Part shown: in pieces, positions 25,868-34,888 of the stretch | Layout: each line of letters begins with the position of its first letter | Position numbering within the stretch: position 1 is the first letter of the stretch | From: JBHENC01 sp046262295 | GTDB lineage: Bacteria > Acidobacteriota > Blastocatellia > Pyrinomonadales > Pyrinomonadaceae | Length of the DNA stretch: 64,000 nucleotides | Assembly: GCA_046262295.1 (NCBI GenBank) | Contig: JBHENC010000005.1 | Location: forward strand, 261,622-325,621 | Direction of reading: 5' to 3' | Program-made: the position numbers and the translations under genes | Notes under the pieces: generated by a model | The model's input: the letters and a program-made list of their open reading frames with translations, nothing else | Told to the model about the DNA's origin: nothing | The model's database searches: none

Positions 25868-27721
25868 ATGACGCTGGAACGCCCAAGGCGCGTGCGCCTG
25901 CTCTACATTGTTTTAGGAATGCTGCTTGTCGTGGGCTTGCTGCCGCTGGCCTTCGCGGGCTGGCTTTTGTCGGGGCGCAGTGCGGATGAATTGCGTTCGG
26001 TGGAGGGACGCTATCAAGCGCAACTCGTGCAGAACAAAGCCCGGCAGATAGAGCTATACGGGCAGCGTTACCGCGACGTAGTGCTGGGTTTGGCGAGCGC
26101 CTTTGAGCTGGCGGGCGGCGTCCGCGCGCTCGGCGACGCAGGCTCCGATGCGCGTCTGCAAAAGACTTTACAGAACGATCCGAACTTGATTGCGCTGGCG
26201 ATTATTCCCGTCGGCGGCGAAGCGCATAGAGCTTTCCAGCCGGACGTTATCAAGCGTGAAGAGTTGGATGAGCGCGTCGGCCAACTGCTCGCGTACCTGA
26301 ATGGGCGCGGCGCAGTCGTCAGCCGACCTGAGATTATACGCTCCGGTCAGGAGATGGGTTTGACCATCGCCGCGCCCGTGATGGGCGGCGCAAGCGGCGA
26401 TGAAGTCGTCGCCGCCGTTGTCGCGGTCATCTCTTTTCAAGAAGTCTTCCGCGCCGTACAGCAACCAACATCCAAGAGCGAAAGTGAGTTGCTTGATGCC
26501 GGACTGCCCATCGTCTTCGTCGTGGACAACGATGGCCGCGCGGTGGCGCACCCGGATCAGCACGTCGCATATGCCGCGCGGCCTATGACAGACCTCAAGG
26601 TTGTGCAGGATTGGCAGGAGACGGGCACGCAGGTGCAGTCCGCACTCGCGCCCTTCACCGCCGAACGCGGCGGCAGACAAGTCCAGATGCTCGGCTCTTA
26701 TGCGACGGCGGAGCTTGACGCAAACACGCGGCTCGGCGTCATCGCCATACAGGATGAGCGCGCCGCGCTTCGCTCCGTCACGGATATGCGCCGGCAGACG
26801 CTTTTTATAAGCCTGCTCGCCGCCCTCTTTGCTTCGCTGATCGGCTTCTTCTTTGCCAAACAGATGACGCAGCCCGTGCAGGCTCTCGCGGCAGGCGCGC
26901 ATCGCATTGCGTCCGGCGATTTTTCGCAGCGCATCAGCGTTCGCAGCCGCACGGAGCTTGGCGATCTGGGACAATCTTTCAACGCGATGACCGATCAGGT
27001 CGAAAACTTTATCGGCGATTTGCAGCGCGCTGCGCAGGAAAACCGCGAACTCTTTCTCGGCACGATCAAAGCTCTCGCCGCCGCCATTGACGGCAAAGAC
27101 CCGTACACACGCGGTCATTCCGAGCGTGTCGCGCGTTTTTCCATCGCCATCGCGCGGGGACTTAATTTATCCGACGAAGAGATCGAGAAGATTAGAATCA
27201 GCGCGCTCCTGCACGATGTCGGCAAGATCGGCATTGACGACCGCATCCTGAAGAAACCCTCCGCGCTGACGGCGGAAGAATTCGAGCTGATGAAGCAGCA
27301 CCCGCAAAAGGGACAGAAGATTATGTCGCAGATTCCGGCGATGCGCGAGTTTCTGCCGGGCATACATATGCACCACGAAATGATAGACGGGCGCGGCTAC
27401 CCGCAAGGCTTGCAGGGCGATGAGATTCCGTTGCAGGCACGCATCATCTCTGTTGCCGACACATTCGACGCGATGACGACGGATCGCCCGTATCAGAAAG
27501 CAATGGATTTCGGCGAGGCTCTTTCGCGCATCGAAAACTTTGTCGGCACGCGCTACGACGGGCGCGTGGTCGCTTCCCTCATCGCCGCCTGCGAATCCGG
27601 CCAGATACGCCCCGGCTCCGTGCGCCTGCGACATCACGTTAAAAAACCTGACGCGCAATCCAGTCCTACGCCAGAGCCGAACGGCCTTCAGCTTTCGCCG
27701 CCGACCGCGACGCTTACATAA
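25868..27721 (+). CDS. Membrane sensor with HAMP and HD-GYP domains (cyclic di-GMP phosphodiesterase)
   Basis: 617 residues from the ATG at 25868; a TTG at 25850 in the same frame would add six. Layout: a first membrane span (about residues 14-35), a large extracytoplasmic sensor region, a second span (LFISLLAALFASLIGFFFAK), a HAMP domain (MTQPVQALAAGAHRIASGDF), then HD-GYP. The HD dyad is in ALLHDVGKIGIDDRILKKPS near residue 450, and the GYP motif in DGRGYPQGLQGDEIPLQARI. HD-GYP enzymes hydrolyse cyclic di-GMP. The C-terminal 25 residues are a disordered tail. Single gene with its own promoter and terminator. Confidence 0.95.
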   Translation: MTLERPRRVRLLYIVLGMLLVVGLLPLAFAGWLLSGRSADELRSVEGRYQAQLVQNKARQIELYGQRYRDVVLGLASAFELAGGVRALGDAGSDARLQKTLQNDPNLIALAIIPVGGEAHRAFQPDVIKREELDERVGQLLAYLNGRGAVVSRPEIIRSGQEMGLTIAAPVMGGASGDEVVAAVVAVISFQEVFRAVQQPTSKSESELLDAGLPIVFVVDNDGRAVAHPDQHVAYAARPMTDLKVVQDWQETGTQVQSALAPFTAERGGRQVQMLGSYATAELDANTRLGVIAIQDERAALRSVTDMRRQTLFISLLAALFASLIGFFFAKQMTQPVQALAAGAHRIASGDFSQRISVRSRTELGDLGQSFNAMTDQVENFIGDLQRAAQENRELFLGTIKALAAAIDGKDPYTRGHSERVARFSIAIARGLNLSDEEIEKIRISALLHDVGKIGIDDRILKKPSALTAEEFELMKQHPQKGQKIMSQIPAMREFLPGIHMHHEMIDGRGYPQGLQGDEIPLQARIISVADTFDAMTTDRPYQKAMDFGEALSRIENFVGTRYDGRVVASLIAACESGQIRPGSVRLRHHVKKPDAQSSPTPEPNGLQLSPPTATLT

Positions 27722-27794
27722 CATCCACTGAACGCTTCTCTTTCGAGACACGTCGCCTCTTTCTTCAAACCGAATGCGGTGTATCTTTAGGCGT

Positions 27795-27854
27795 TGATTA
27801 TAAACGCGAAAGGCCGCGTCGCTTTCGTGACGCGGCCTTTCGCGTTTATAATCA
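27795..27854 (+). terminator. Long perfect hairpin between HD-GYP gene and ftsY
   Basis: 26-base arms (27795-27820 and 27829-27854) with no mismatch around an 8-base loop GCTTTCGT. The core AAAGGCCGCGTC and its complement with TTT form a classical bidirectional terminator; the AT-rich outer arms make it much longer than needed. It lies 74 bases after the HD-GYP stop and 46 before ftsY. Confidence 0.8.
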
Positions 27855-27899
27855 TGCGTATTCAAATAATTGCAGATCGTAAGGATATTCATTTACCGC

Positions 27900-29270
27900 A
27901 TGGCACTTTTCTGGAAACGCAAAAACAAAGAACGCTTCGTCACGCTCGGACTCAACGAACCGGCTATGCCCAAGCGTTCCGAAGAAGAAACGCAAACCGC
28001 GCCGCCCGAAACTTCAGCTCCAAAACTTGAAAGTCCGGCGGCGCTGTCTCAAACAATCACTGCAACTGCCGAACCCTTTACGCCGCTTCTCGAACCGACG
28101 GTCGCCGGAGCTGCGCCGACGCCCGCACCGGTACGCGAAACGCAATCTGTCACCGGCGCACCGCAACCAACCGCCGTGCCGCCGCACGCCACACAACAAA
28201 GCGCCAGCCGAACCGAAGAAACCGTTAAGCCCGCCGCACCGCCCGTTAAGTACGTGCCGTCGCGTTCGCCTTTTTCGTCTTCGATTCTCGGCCTCGATAA
28301 ATCCATCGAGGAGTTGCAGGCGGAAGAAGCCGCGCTCGAACAGGCGCTCGCCGCGCGTTTTCGCCGCGCCATTGCCGCCACGCGCGAATCGCTCTCCGAT
28401 AGAATTGACACGGTCTTTCAGAATCGCAAACAGATTGACGCGGAGCTTCTGGACGAACTCGAAGAAGCTCTCATCGCGGCGGATATTGGCGTACCGACGA
28501 CGCTGCACATTCTAGACACCGTGCGGCGCGGCATCGCGCGCCAGCAGATAGGTGACATCGCCGCGCTGAAGCAGTCAATCAAAGACGAGTTGCTCGTGAT
28601 TCTCAAAGCGTCGGAGCGAACCGGCATCGCCTCGGAAACGAGCGTTCCCGAAAATATTTCGCCTTACGTGATGATGGTTGTCGGCGTCAACGGCGTCGGC
28701 AAAACCACGACCATCGGCAAACTCGCGCAACGCATCAAGGCTGAAGGCAACGACGTGCTCATCTGCGCCGCCGACACGTTTCGCGCCGCCGCCTCCGATC
28801 AACTAGCGATCTGGGCGGAACGCACCGGCGTCCCCTTGATTCAACAAAAGCAGGGCACAGACCCGGCCGCCGTCCTCTTCGATTCGTTGAAGGCGGCGAA
28901 GGCACGCGCGTCCGACGTGCTCATCGTTGACACCGCCGGACGCCTGCACAACAAATCCAACTTGATGGCCGAGCTGGAAAAAATGAAGCGCGTGGCCGCA
29001 CGCGAAGTCGAAGGCGCGCCGCACGAAACTCTTTTGGTCGTTGATGCCGTCACAGGGCAAAACGGTTTAGAGCAGGCGCGCCAGTTTCTCAAAGTCGCGG
29101 GCGTGACCGGCATCGTGCTGACCAAGCTCGACGGCACGGCCAAAGGCGGCATCGCCGTCGCCATCGCCAAAGAGCTTAACCTGCCGATTCGCTATGCGGG
29201 CATCGGCGAAAAAGTTGACGATCTGGTTGTCTTTGACCCGGAGCAGTACGTTAATAGTCTGTTCGATTGA
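27900..29270 (+). CDS. ftsY: FtsY, signal recognition particle receptor
   Basis: 456 residues from ATG 27900, with AAGGA about 14 bases upstream. FtsY docks the SRP-ribosome complex on the membrane and its GTPase pairs with Ffh. The N-terminus has an ALFWKRKNKE basic patch, then an Ala/Pro/Thr-rich disordered region to about residue 120. The NG domain has the G1 GVNGVGKTTTIGKLA, the G2/G3 segments ICAADTFRAAASDQLAIWAE and VDTAGRLHNKSNLM, and the G4 TKLDGTAKGG. First gene of ftsY-ribD-rsmA. Confidence 0.97.
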   Translation: MALFWKRKNKERFVTLGLNEPAMPKRSEEETQTAPPETSAPKLESPAALSQTITATAEPFTPLLEPTVAGAAPTPAPVRETQSVTGAPQPTAVPPHATQQSASRTEETVKPAAPPVKYVPSRSPFSSSILGLDKSIEELQAEEAALEQALAARFRRAIAATRESLSDRIDTVFQNRKQIDAELLDELEEALIAADIGVPTTLHILDTVRRGIARQQIGDIAALKQSIKDELLVILKASERTGIASETSVPENISPYVMMVVGVNGVGKTTTIGKLAQRIKAEGNDVLICAADTFRAAASDQLAIWAERTGVPLIQQKQGTDPAAVLFDSLKAAKARASDVLIVDTAGRLHNKSNLMAELEKMKRVAAREVEGAPHETLLVVDAVTGQNGLEQARQFLKVAGVTGIVLTKLDGTAKGGIAVAIAKELNLPIRYAGIGEKVDDLVVFDPEQYVNSLFD

Positions 29271-29349
29271 AAGCTTACGATTGCAAACTCAAGCAGAAGT
29301 AAAAGACGGCAGCGAGGCGGTAACGGCGTGGAGCGAGTTTGACCGCCGG

Positions 29350-30447
29350 ATGATGAATCGCGCGCTTGAACTTGCGGCGCAAGGCATCGGGCAAGTCAGT
29401 CCAAGCCCGCTCGTTGGCTGCGTTATCGCGCGCGAAACGGACGGCGCGATGTTGGGCGAAGGTTTTTATTTATACGCACGCTTGAAGCACGCCGAAATGC
29501 TCGCCCTTGAAGCGGCGGGCGCGAACGCACGTGGAGCAACCGCGTACGTTTCGCTCGAACCGCACGCGCATCAGGGACGCACGCCGCCCTGCACCGACGC
29601 GCTCATCAAAGCGGGCATCAGCCGCATCGTCGCGCCCGTCGAAGACCCCAACCCGCAAGTTTCCGGCGAAGGTTTCGCGCGTCTACGCGCCGCAGGCGTT
29701 CGCGTTGACGTAGGGCTTTGCGCACATGAAGCATCGAAGCTCAACGAGAAGTACATACACTTTATGCGCACCTCGCGCCCGTTCGTTCATCTCAAGCTCG
29801 CCTGTTCGCTTGACGGGCGCACGGCGACGCGCACCGGCGATTCGCGTTGGATTACGAACGCAGCATCCCGCCAACGTGTGCATCTGCTACGCCACGAATA
29901 CGACGCCATACTCGTCGGCAGCAACACCGCCGTCACGGACAATCCACAGCTCACAGACCGCTCCGGCTTGTCACGCAGGCTTCCGCTTGCGCGAATCGTG
30001 CTCGACAGCCGGTTGCGACTCTCTCCGACATCGCAGCTCGCCCTGACAGCTCACGATGCGCCGGTTCTTGTATTCACTTCAAACGAAGCGAACGCTGAAA
30101 CGGCGTCAGCTCTCGAAGCGCACGGCGTTGAAATCATACGCGGAGAAAAACAGGAAGACGGCGGGAGCGATCCGGCGGCAATGCTTTCTCATCTGGCAGG
30201 CCGTTCGATTCAAAGCGTGCTGGTGGAAGGCGGCGCAACCGTCGCCGGAGGATTTCTGGATGCGCAGCTTGTGGACAAGATTAGTTTCTTCATCGCGCCG
30301 CTAGTCATCGGCGGACGCGACGCACCGCAGGCGGTGGCGGGCGAGGGTGCAAAGCTAATCAAAAACGCCGTCAGACTTCATGACGTGCAGCTAACGCATC
30401 ACGAAGACGACATAGAAATTACCGGCTATCCAATTAGAGAGTCGTGA
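29350..30447 (+). CDS. ribD: RibD, bifunctional riboflavin deaminase/reductase with altered zinc ligand
   Basis: 365 residues from ATG 29350. A TTG at 29281 would add 23 residues; neither has a clear ribosome site. RibD deaminates and then reduces the pyrimidine intermediate of riboflavin synthesis. The deaminase domain has KHAEMLAL (H47, E49) and GRTPPCTDALI (C81), but the site that is normally PCSHHGRTPPC reads PHAHQGRTPPC: the zinc ligand Cys is His72. The reductase domain follows (FVHLKLACSLDGRTATRTGD, DAILVGSNTAVTDNPQLT, VLVEGGATVAGGFL). It lies 80 bases after ftsY and ends where a GAGTC-type repeat begins. Confidence 0.93.
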   Translation: MMNRALELAAQGIGQVSPSPLVGCVIARETDGAMLGEGFYLYARLKHAEMLALEAAGANARGATAYVSLEPHAHQGRTPPCTDALIKAGISRIVAPVEDPNPQVSGEGFARLRAAGVRVDVGLCAHEASKLNEKYIHFMRTSRPFVHLKLACSLDGRTATRTGDSRWITNAASRQRVHLLRHEYDAILVGSNTAVTDNPQLTDRSGLSRRLPLARIVLDSRLRLSPTSQLALTAHDAPVLVFTSNEANAETASALEAHGVEIIRGEKQEDGGSDPAAMLSHLAGRSIQSVLVEGGATVAGGFLDAQLVDKISFFIAPLVIGGRDAPQAVAGEGAKLIKNAVRLHDVQLTHHEDDIEITGYPIRES

Positions 30448-30533
30448 GTCAGGAGCCAAGAGTCGAGAGTAGTCACCCTCTTTGACTCCTGACTCCAGAC
30501 TCAAGACTCTTGACTCTTGACTCAAGACTTCTG
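30437..30533. repeat. GAGTC-type self-complementary intergenic repeat, copy 1
   Basis: About 95 bases of imperfect GAGTC/GACTC units. GAGTCAGGAG (30446-30455) pairs exactly with CTCCTGACTC (30486-30495). It starts in the last codons and stop of ribD and runs to within seven bases of the rsmA start. The core GAGTCAGGAG recurs at 58761. Confidence 0.75.
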
Positions 30534-30539
30534 ACAAAC

Positions 30540-31349
30540 GTGCGCGCCAAAAAAAGTCTCGGACAGCATTTTCTCGTTGACGAACGCGCGATTGAACAGA
30601 TCGTCGCGGCGGTGGCGACGCGGGCGGGCGAAACAATCATTGAGATCGGCCCCGGGCGCGGGGCGTTGACGGCGCGGCTGCTTCAGCAGGATTGTCGCTT
30701 CATCGCCGTAGAGTTCGACCGCGAACTCGTGCCAAAGTTGCGCGAAGAATTCAAGACGCACGCAAACTTTACGCTAATCGAAGGCGATGCGCTGGAAACA
30801 GACTTTTGTGCGATGATCGAACCGGCCACGCAAGCGCGCGTCGTCGCCAATCTGCCTTACTATATTTCGACGGCGATTCTACAACGCCTCATCGAACAAC
30901 GTCGCTGCTTCTCAGAATTCATTTTGATGCTGCAACGCGAAGTGGTAGAGCGCATCATTGCGCCGCCCGGCTCAAGCGAGCGCGGTTATCTAACAGTGTT
31001 CGTGGAAGCTTATTGTGAGACGGAAGCTCTCTTCGATGTTGCGCCGGAAGCGTTTGATCCCGCGCCGAAAATTTGGAGCACCGTCGCGCGACTGCGCGTG
31101 CGGCCTCATGCGGCGATAGAATCAATTGACGAAATTTTGTTATGGGAGATTGTCAGTGCAGGATTTGCACAGCGACGCAAGACCATCTTCAACAATTTGC
31201 GCCACGCATCGTTAAGCCTGTTAGCACGCATTGATGAAAAGGGCGGCGCACATCGCGTGCTGGAGAGCGCCGGAATCGAGCCGCAACGCCGCGCCGAAAC
31301 CCTCACAGTGGAAGAGTGGGCGAACATCGCCCGCACCGTCTCGCCGTAA
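30540..31349 (+). CDS. rsmA: RsmA (KsgA), 16S rRNA dimethyladenosine transferase
   Basis: 269 residues from a GTG at 30540, giving the usual start (VRAKKSLGQHFLVD); a TTG at 30510 would add ten residues encoded by the repeat. It dimethylates two adenines near the 3' end of 16S rRNA during 30S assembly. SAM site: IIEIGPGRGALTARLL; catalytic motif VANLPYYIST; C-terminal domain includes FAQRRKTIFNNLR. There is no visible Shine-Dalgarno, because the repeat fills the space. Third gene of the ftsY-ribD-rsmA group. Confidence 0.95.
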   Translation: MRAKKSLGQHFLVDERAIEQIVAAVATRAGETIIEIGPGRGALTARLLQQDCRFIAVEFDRELVPKLREEFKTHANFTLIEGDALETDFCAMIEPATQARVVANLPYYISTAILQRLIEQRRCFSEFILMLQREVVERIIAPPGSSERGYLTVFVEAYCETEALFDVAPEAFDPAPKIWSTVARLRVRPHAAIESIDEILLWEIVSAGFAQRRKTIFNNLRHASLSLLARIDEKGGAHRVLESAGIEPQRRAETLTVEEWANIARTVSP

Positions 31350-31351
31350 AC

Positions 31352-32743
31352 TTATCCCATAAAACCAAGGTTTGTCGTTGCGAATCTTCCGATGTATGGA
31401 AAAACGGCGGGCAGGTCTGCGCTGTTCAGCCCGTACCATGAAGCGAGCGTCGCGGCATATTGATCCACAGAAGAGGTCGGAATCCAGCGGCCTTCGCTGC
31501 CCGAATCGTCCGGCCCGGCGAGCGCCAGCGTCGGGTATGAGCCGTAGAAATCGCCGCCCCTTACCGCATCACCCATTACCAAATGATGGCTGCCCCACGC
31601 ATGATCCGAGCCGCCGCCCGCCGCAGGCTTGAAGGTGCGCCCGAAATCCGATTGCGTGAACGTCGTGACGTTTGAAGCAACGCCGAGTTCGACAGTCGAA
31701 TTATAGAAAGCCTTCATCGCCTGACTGAGCTGCGTGTAGAGAGTGACGTGCGTGGCGAGTTCGTTGTTGTGCGTATCGAAGCCGCCGAGCGAGCAGAAGA
31801 AAATCTGTCGCTTGAGTCCGAGCGAGTTGCGTGCGGCGATGATCTTCGCAATCTGTTTCAACTCGTTGCCGATTCCCGTATTGGGAAATGTCGTTTGCAA
31901 AGTCGCGGCGCTGGCGAGCGCGGTGTTGAGAAGATCGCTATTGCCGACGGCCTGCGAAGTCAGATTGCTGGCACTGTCAACAAGGGTCGCATCGCGGTCA
32001 CTCGTGAGCAGTTGCTGCACGGCGTTGTAACGCGCGGCAACATTCGGATCAGTGCCCTTTTGTGTGTATCCCTGTAGGCCGAAACTCTGGTTGGGCGTGA
32101 GCGCAATTGGAAAGGTTTGCACGCCGTTTGTGAAGAGACTCGCTCCGGCGACGGAGACGATCATGGGGAAAGTCGCCGCGCCGTTCAGCGTGCGTGTGCG
32201 GTCGGCGGTGCGTCCCGCCCAACCCGTCGCGCTCGGCGTCTCCGAGATGGATGTTTGCCACTGCGCCTGTTGATCCGAATGCGAGAAAAGATTGCGCGGG
32301 CGCGTTGACGCTGTCTGAAATTGCGCTCTGGTGAGCGGCTGAATCAAAGTCCCGACGTTGGTCATCACGGCAAGTTTCCTTTGCAGGAAGAGGTCTTGCA
32401 TTTCCGGCAGATTCGGGTGCATTCCGTATTTGATGCCCTGTCTGCTCGGCGGCGCGATTTGCAGCAAGTCCGATTGCGCAATCGCTATCGAGCCGCTTGT
32501 GCCCGCCACGCCGCGCACTCTCGCGTAGTCCTGATAACCGTCGTAAGGCACGATCATGTTGTTGCCGTCGTTGCCGCCGAAGAGAAAGATGCAGACGAGC
32601 GCACGGTAGTCCGTTGCGGCGGAAGTCTGCGACTGCGCGAGGGCGTTGACCAGACCGAAGCGTTGGAGTCCTGAAGTGAACGCCGCCGCACCGAGCGCGC
32701 CGCACATCGTGCGCTGCAAAAAAGCTCTGCGTGAATTTGTCAT
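31352..32743 (-). CDS. DUF1501 family secreted protein
   Basis: 463 residues. A twin-arginine signal (SRRAFLQRTMCGALGAAAFT) is followed by the family landmarks DYRALVCIFLFGGNDGNNMI, VPYDGYQDYARVRG and FFCSLGGFDTHNNELATHVT, then TFTQSDFGRTFKPAAGGGSD and HAWGSHHLVMG. DUF1501 proteins belong to the alkaline phosphatase/sulfatase superfamily and are exported, but their reaction is not defined. The gene follows DUF1800 by nine bases; this pair is common in Planctomycetota, Acidobacteriota and others and is thought to act together. Confidence 0.93.
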   Translation of the reverse strand: MTNSRRAFLQRTMCGALGAAAFTSGLQRFGLVNALAQSQTSAATDYRALVCIFLFGGNDGNNMIVPYDGYQDYARVRGVAGTSGSIAIAQSDLLQIAPPSRQGIKYGMHPNLPEMQDLFLQRKLAVMTNVGTLIQPLTRAQFQTASTRPRNLFSHSDQQAQWQTSISETPSATGWAGRTADRTRTLNGAATFPMIVSVAGASLFTNGVQTFPIALTPNQSFGLQGYTQKGTDPNVAARYNAVQQLLTSDRDATLVDSASNLTSQAVGNSDLLNTALASAATLQTTFPNTGIGNELKQIAKIIAARNSLGLKRQIFFCSLGGFDTHNNELATHVTLYTQLSQAMKAFYNSTVELGVASNVTTFTQSDFGRTFKPAAGGGSDHAWGSHHLVMGDAVRGGDFYGSYPTLALAGPDDSGSEGRWIPTSSVDQYAATLASWYGLNSADLPAVFPYIGRFATTNLGFMG

Positions 32744-32752
32744 AAAATTTCT

Positions 32753-34888
32753 TTACCTCTGTACCTGATACTGCGATGACGTGCTGACGAGATACACGGC
32801 GGTCTGCGCGCGCAAAAGCGTCTGCGTCGCCGGAATACTCGAGACGGCCTGCATCACGACGCCACGTGTCACTGAAGACATAGTGCGATGCAATAGCAAA
32901 GCATCGAGCGCATCAACGAGCTTTGGCGGATCGGAAGCGAGCGGCTGTAACGTCGAATAATCGAAACCGCCCGTCGTCTTGAACGCAAAAGTGTTGACGA
33001 AGTTAACGCGCGCGAGCGCCGTCGCCGTCGTCTGTAAACCGAACTCCGGCCCGAGCACGCCGGTGTTCGGCACAACATAGTCCGGCGGATAAAAGTTAAA
33101 GACAGAGGGCGAATAGAAAATGTTCTGCCCCATGCTGCTGCTGTAAGTGTAAAGCGCACCGGCAGCGTCGGCGGGCGCGTTAAAGGCACGCCAGAGGTTG
33201 GCGACGAACAAAGCAGGTTCGCGCAAGTGGCCGTAGCGCGGATCGGTTCGCGCGTCGCCGCGTGCTTCCGCATCGAGCAGAATCGCTGTCACGACCGCTT
33301 TCAAATCGCCGCGCACGCCCGCGCCGTTATTGTTAAAGGCAGCACTGACGCGCCCGACGTAAGCTGGACTCGGATTGCTTGTGACGAGATGCTGAATCAA
33401 TTGCTTGCAGATAAACGGCGCGACGTTCGGATGAGTGGCAATGCTATTGAGCGCATCGTTCAAATCCTTTTCGGCGGATTGTCCGGCGGGCAGCACAAGA
33501 CCGTCCAGCAATTCCTTCGTTCCCGTGTCATGATTGCTGGGGAACACAACCATCTGCCCGATATAATATTGCGGGTTATGCCTTAGCAATGTCGCACCGG
33601 GCTTCGTCGGATATGTCCAACCGGTGAAGACGTGCGCGAAGCCTTCAACCGTGTCGTCCTGATCGTAGGTTTCGACCGGGTTGCCGCTTGCGTCCAGAAC
33701 GGGCGTGCCGTCCTGATTGAGTTTGACGAGGCCGATGGAGAAAAGCTGCAAAACTTCCCGCGCGTAGTTTTCGTTTGGCGTGACGCCCGTCGTCGGGTTC
33801 GGCTTGTCGTTGTTTACCATGTCAAGGTAACGCCCCATCACAGGACTGAGCGTGACGTCTTGCAGCAGTTGGCGATAGTTGCCGAAAGCTTCGTTCAGAA
33901 ACATCTGCTGGTACAGCCCCATCGAACTCGGCTGCTGTATATCCAAACCCGATGTAACGAAAATTTGCGAGAGCGCGAAGGCGACGCGCTGCCGCAGTTG
34001 ATCCTGTCCTGAGACGGCGTTCTGGAAGAAACGCACCTGCAACGGATACATCGAATAATTATCGCGCAAACAAGTGCTGCGAATGCTTGTGTTGGTTGGA
34101 TCGGCCGGACAGCCCACGTTGCTGTCCGTCGGATACGGAGCGAGCGCCGGATAAGTCGAGACGGGCGCGGCGAATTGTTCATCCAGAAAAGCTTTGAAGC
34201 CGACGCTCTGCACGTGCGCAATCAACGCGGGCGTCGGCCCGAAGGCGGCTTGCTCAAGGAAGCGCACGGTGTCGGCATAAGAAGCAGGGCCGGTGTAAGA
34301 ATTCGATGGCGGCGTAGTTGTCGTCGGCGGCGTAGGCGGAGCAGGCGTCGGGCCAGCGCCGTTATCATCGGCGGGGCCGCCGCCGACGTGACCGATGCCG
34401 ACGCGCACGCGATTGCTCGCCGCGCCCCTGTACGTCACGCGAACAAGCACGTCGCCCACATCGCCCAGATCGTCGCTTAAGCGCAGGATGATCGCGCTCA
34501 TCCACGTTTGTCCCGGCACGCTTCCGACGTATTCAACCTTCAGGGCATACTTGCGATGCGCGGCATCTTCCGCTTCGGCTGAAGCAACTGACAGGTCATC
34601 GCCCGTTTGCGCTCCCAGATTCATCGCAAACAGCATCACGCGCGTGCGCTGGTCTTCGCTCCACTTAACGGGCGACGTGAGCGCGAACGGCTCGCGCTTG
34701 AAGACCACCGAATCGAGCGCAATCGCGCGCGTCGAAGTCGCATCACTGAACAGCACGGGGCCGTTCGGTGCGGGGCTGGTCTGCGCCGCGACTTGGCCGC
34801 TCATGCCCGGCAATGCCGCGCAGAAACAGAGCAGGAAGAAGCGCGCGGTAGAGCGCACAAAGGTGCGAATCAGGGGATATTTAGTCAT
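32753..34888 (-). CDS. DUF1800 family secreted protein
   Basis: 711 residues. Signal peptide about residues 1-35 (ARFFLLCFCAALPGMSGQVA). An N-terminal beta-sandwich-like domain to about residue 175 (ILRLSDDLGDVGDVLVRVTY), a Pro/Thr linker (TPAPPTPPTTTTPPSNSY), then the DUF1800 domain from about residue 205: ADTVRFLEQAAFGPTPALIA, RQRVAFALSQIFVTSG, PNENYAREVLQLFSIGLV, HDTGTKELLDGLVLP, HPNVAPFICKQLIQHLVTSN and YGHLREPALFVANLWRAFNA. Its partner DUF1501 starts nine bases later. Function is unknown; surface-exposed polymer processing is one idea. Confidence 0.93.
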   Translation of the reverse strand: MTKYPLIRTFVRSTARFFLLCFCAALPGMSGQVAAQTSPAPNGPVLFSDATSTRAIALDSVVFKREPFALTSPVKWSEDQRTRVMLFAMNLGAQTGDDLSVASAEAEDAAHRKYALKVEYVGSVPGQTWMSAIILRLSDDLGDVGDVLVRVTYRGAASNRVRVGIGHVGGGPADDNGAGPTPAPPTPPTTTTPPSNSYTGPASYADTVRFLEQAAFGPTPALIAHVQSVGFKAFLDEQFAAPVSTYPALAPYPTDSNVGCPADPTNTSIRSTCLRDNYSMYPLQVRFFQNAVSGQDQLRQRVAFALSQIFVTSGLDIQQPSSMGLYQQMFLNEAFGNYRQLLQDVTLSPVMGRYLDMVNNDKPNPTTGVTPNENYAREVLQLFSIGLVKLNQDGTPVLDASGNPVETYDQDDTVEGFAHVFTGWTYPTKPGATLLRHNPQYYIGQMVVFPSNHDTGTKELLDGLVLPAGQSAEKDLNDALNSIATHPNVAPFICKQLIQHLVTSNPSPAYVGRVSAAFNNNGAGVRGDLKAVVTAILLDAEARGDARTDPRYGHLREPALFVANLWRAFNAPADAAGALYTYSSSMGQNIFYSPSVFNFYPPDYVVPNTGVLGPEFGLQTTATALARVNFVNTFAFKTTGGFDYSTLQPLASDPPKLVDALDALLLHRTMSSVTRGVVMQAVSSIPATQTLLRAQTAVYLVSTSSQYQVQR

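Noticed and set aside
29194..29349. Extended ribD start inside the end of ftsY
   Set aside because: The extra residues overlap the ftsY C-terminus in another frame and do not resemble RibD; only a TTG at 29281 remains a real alternative.
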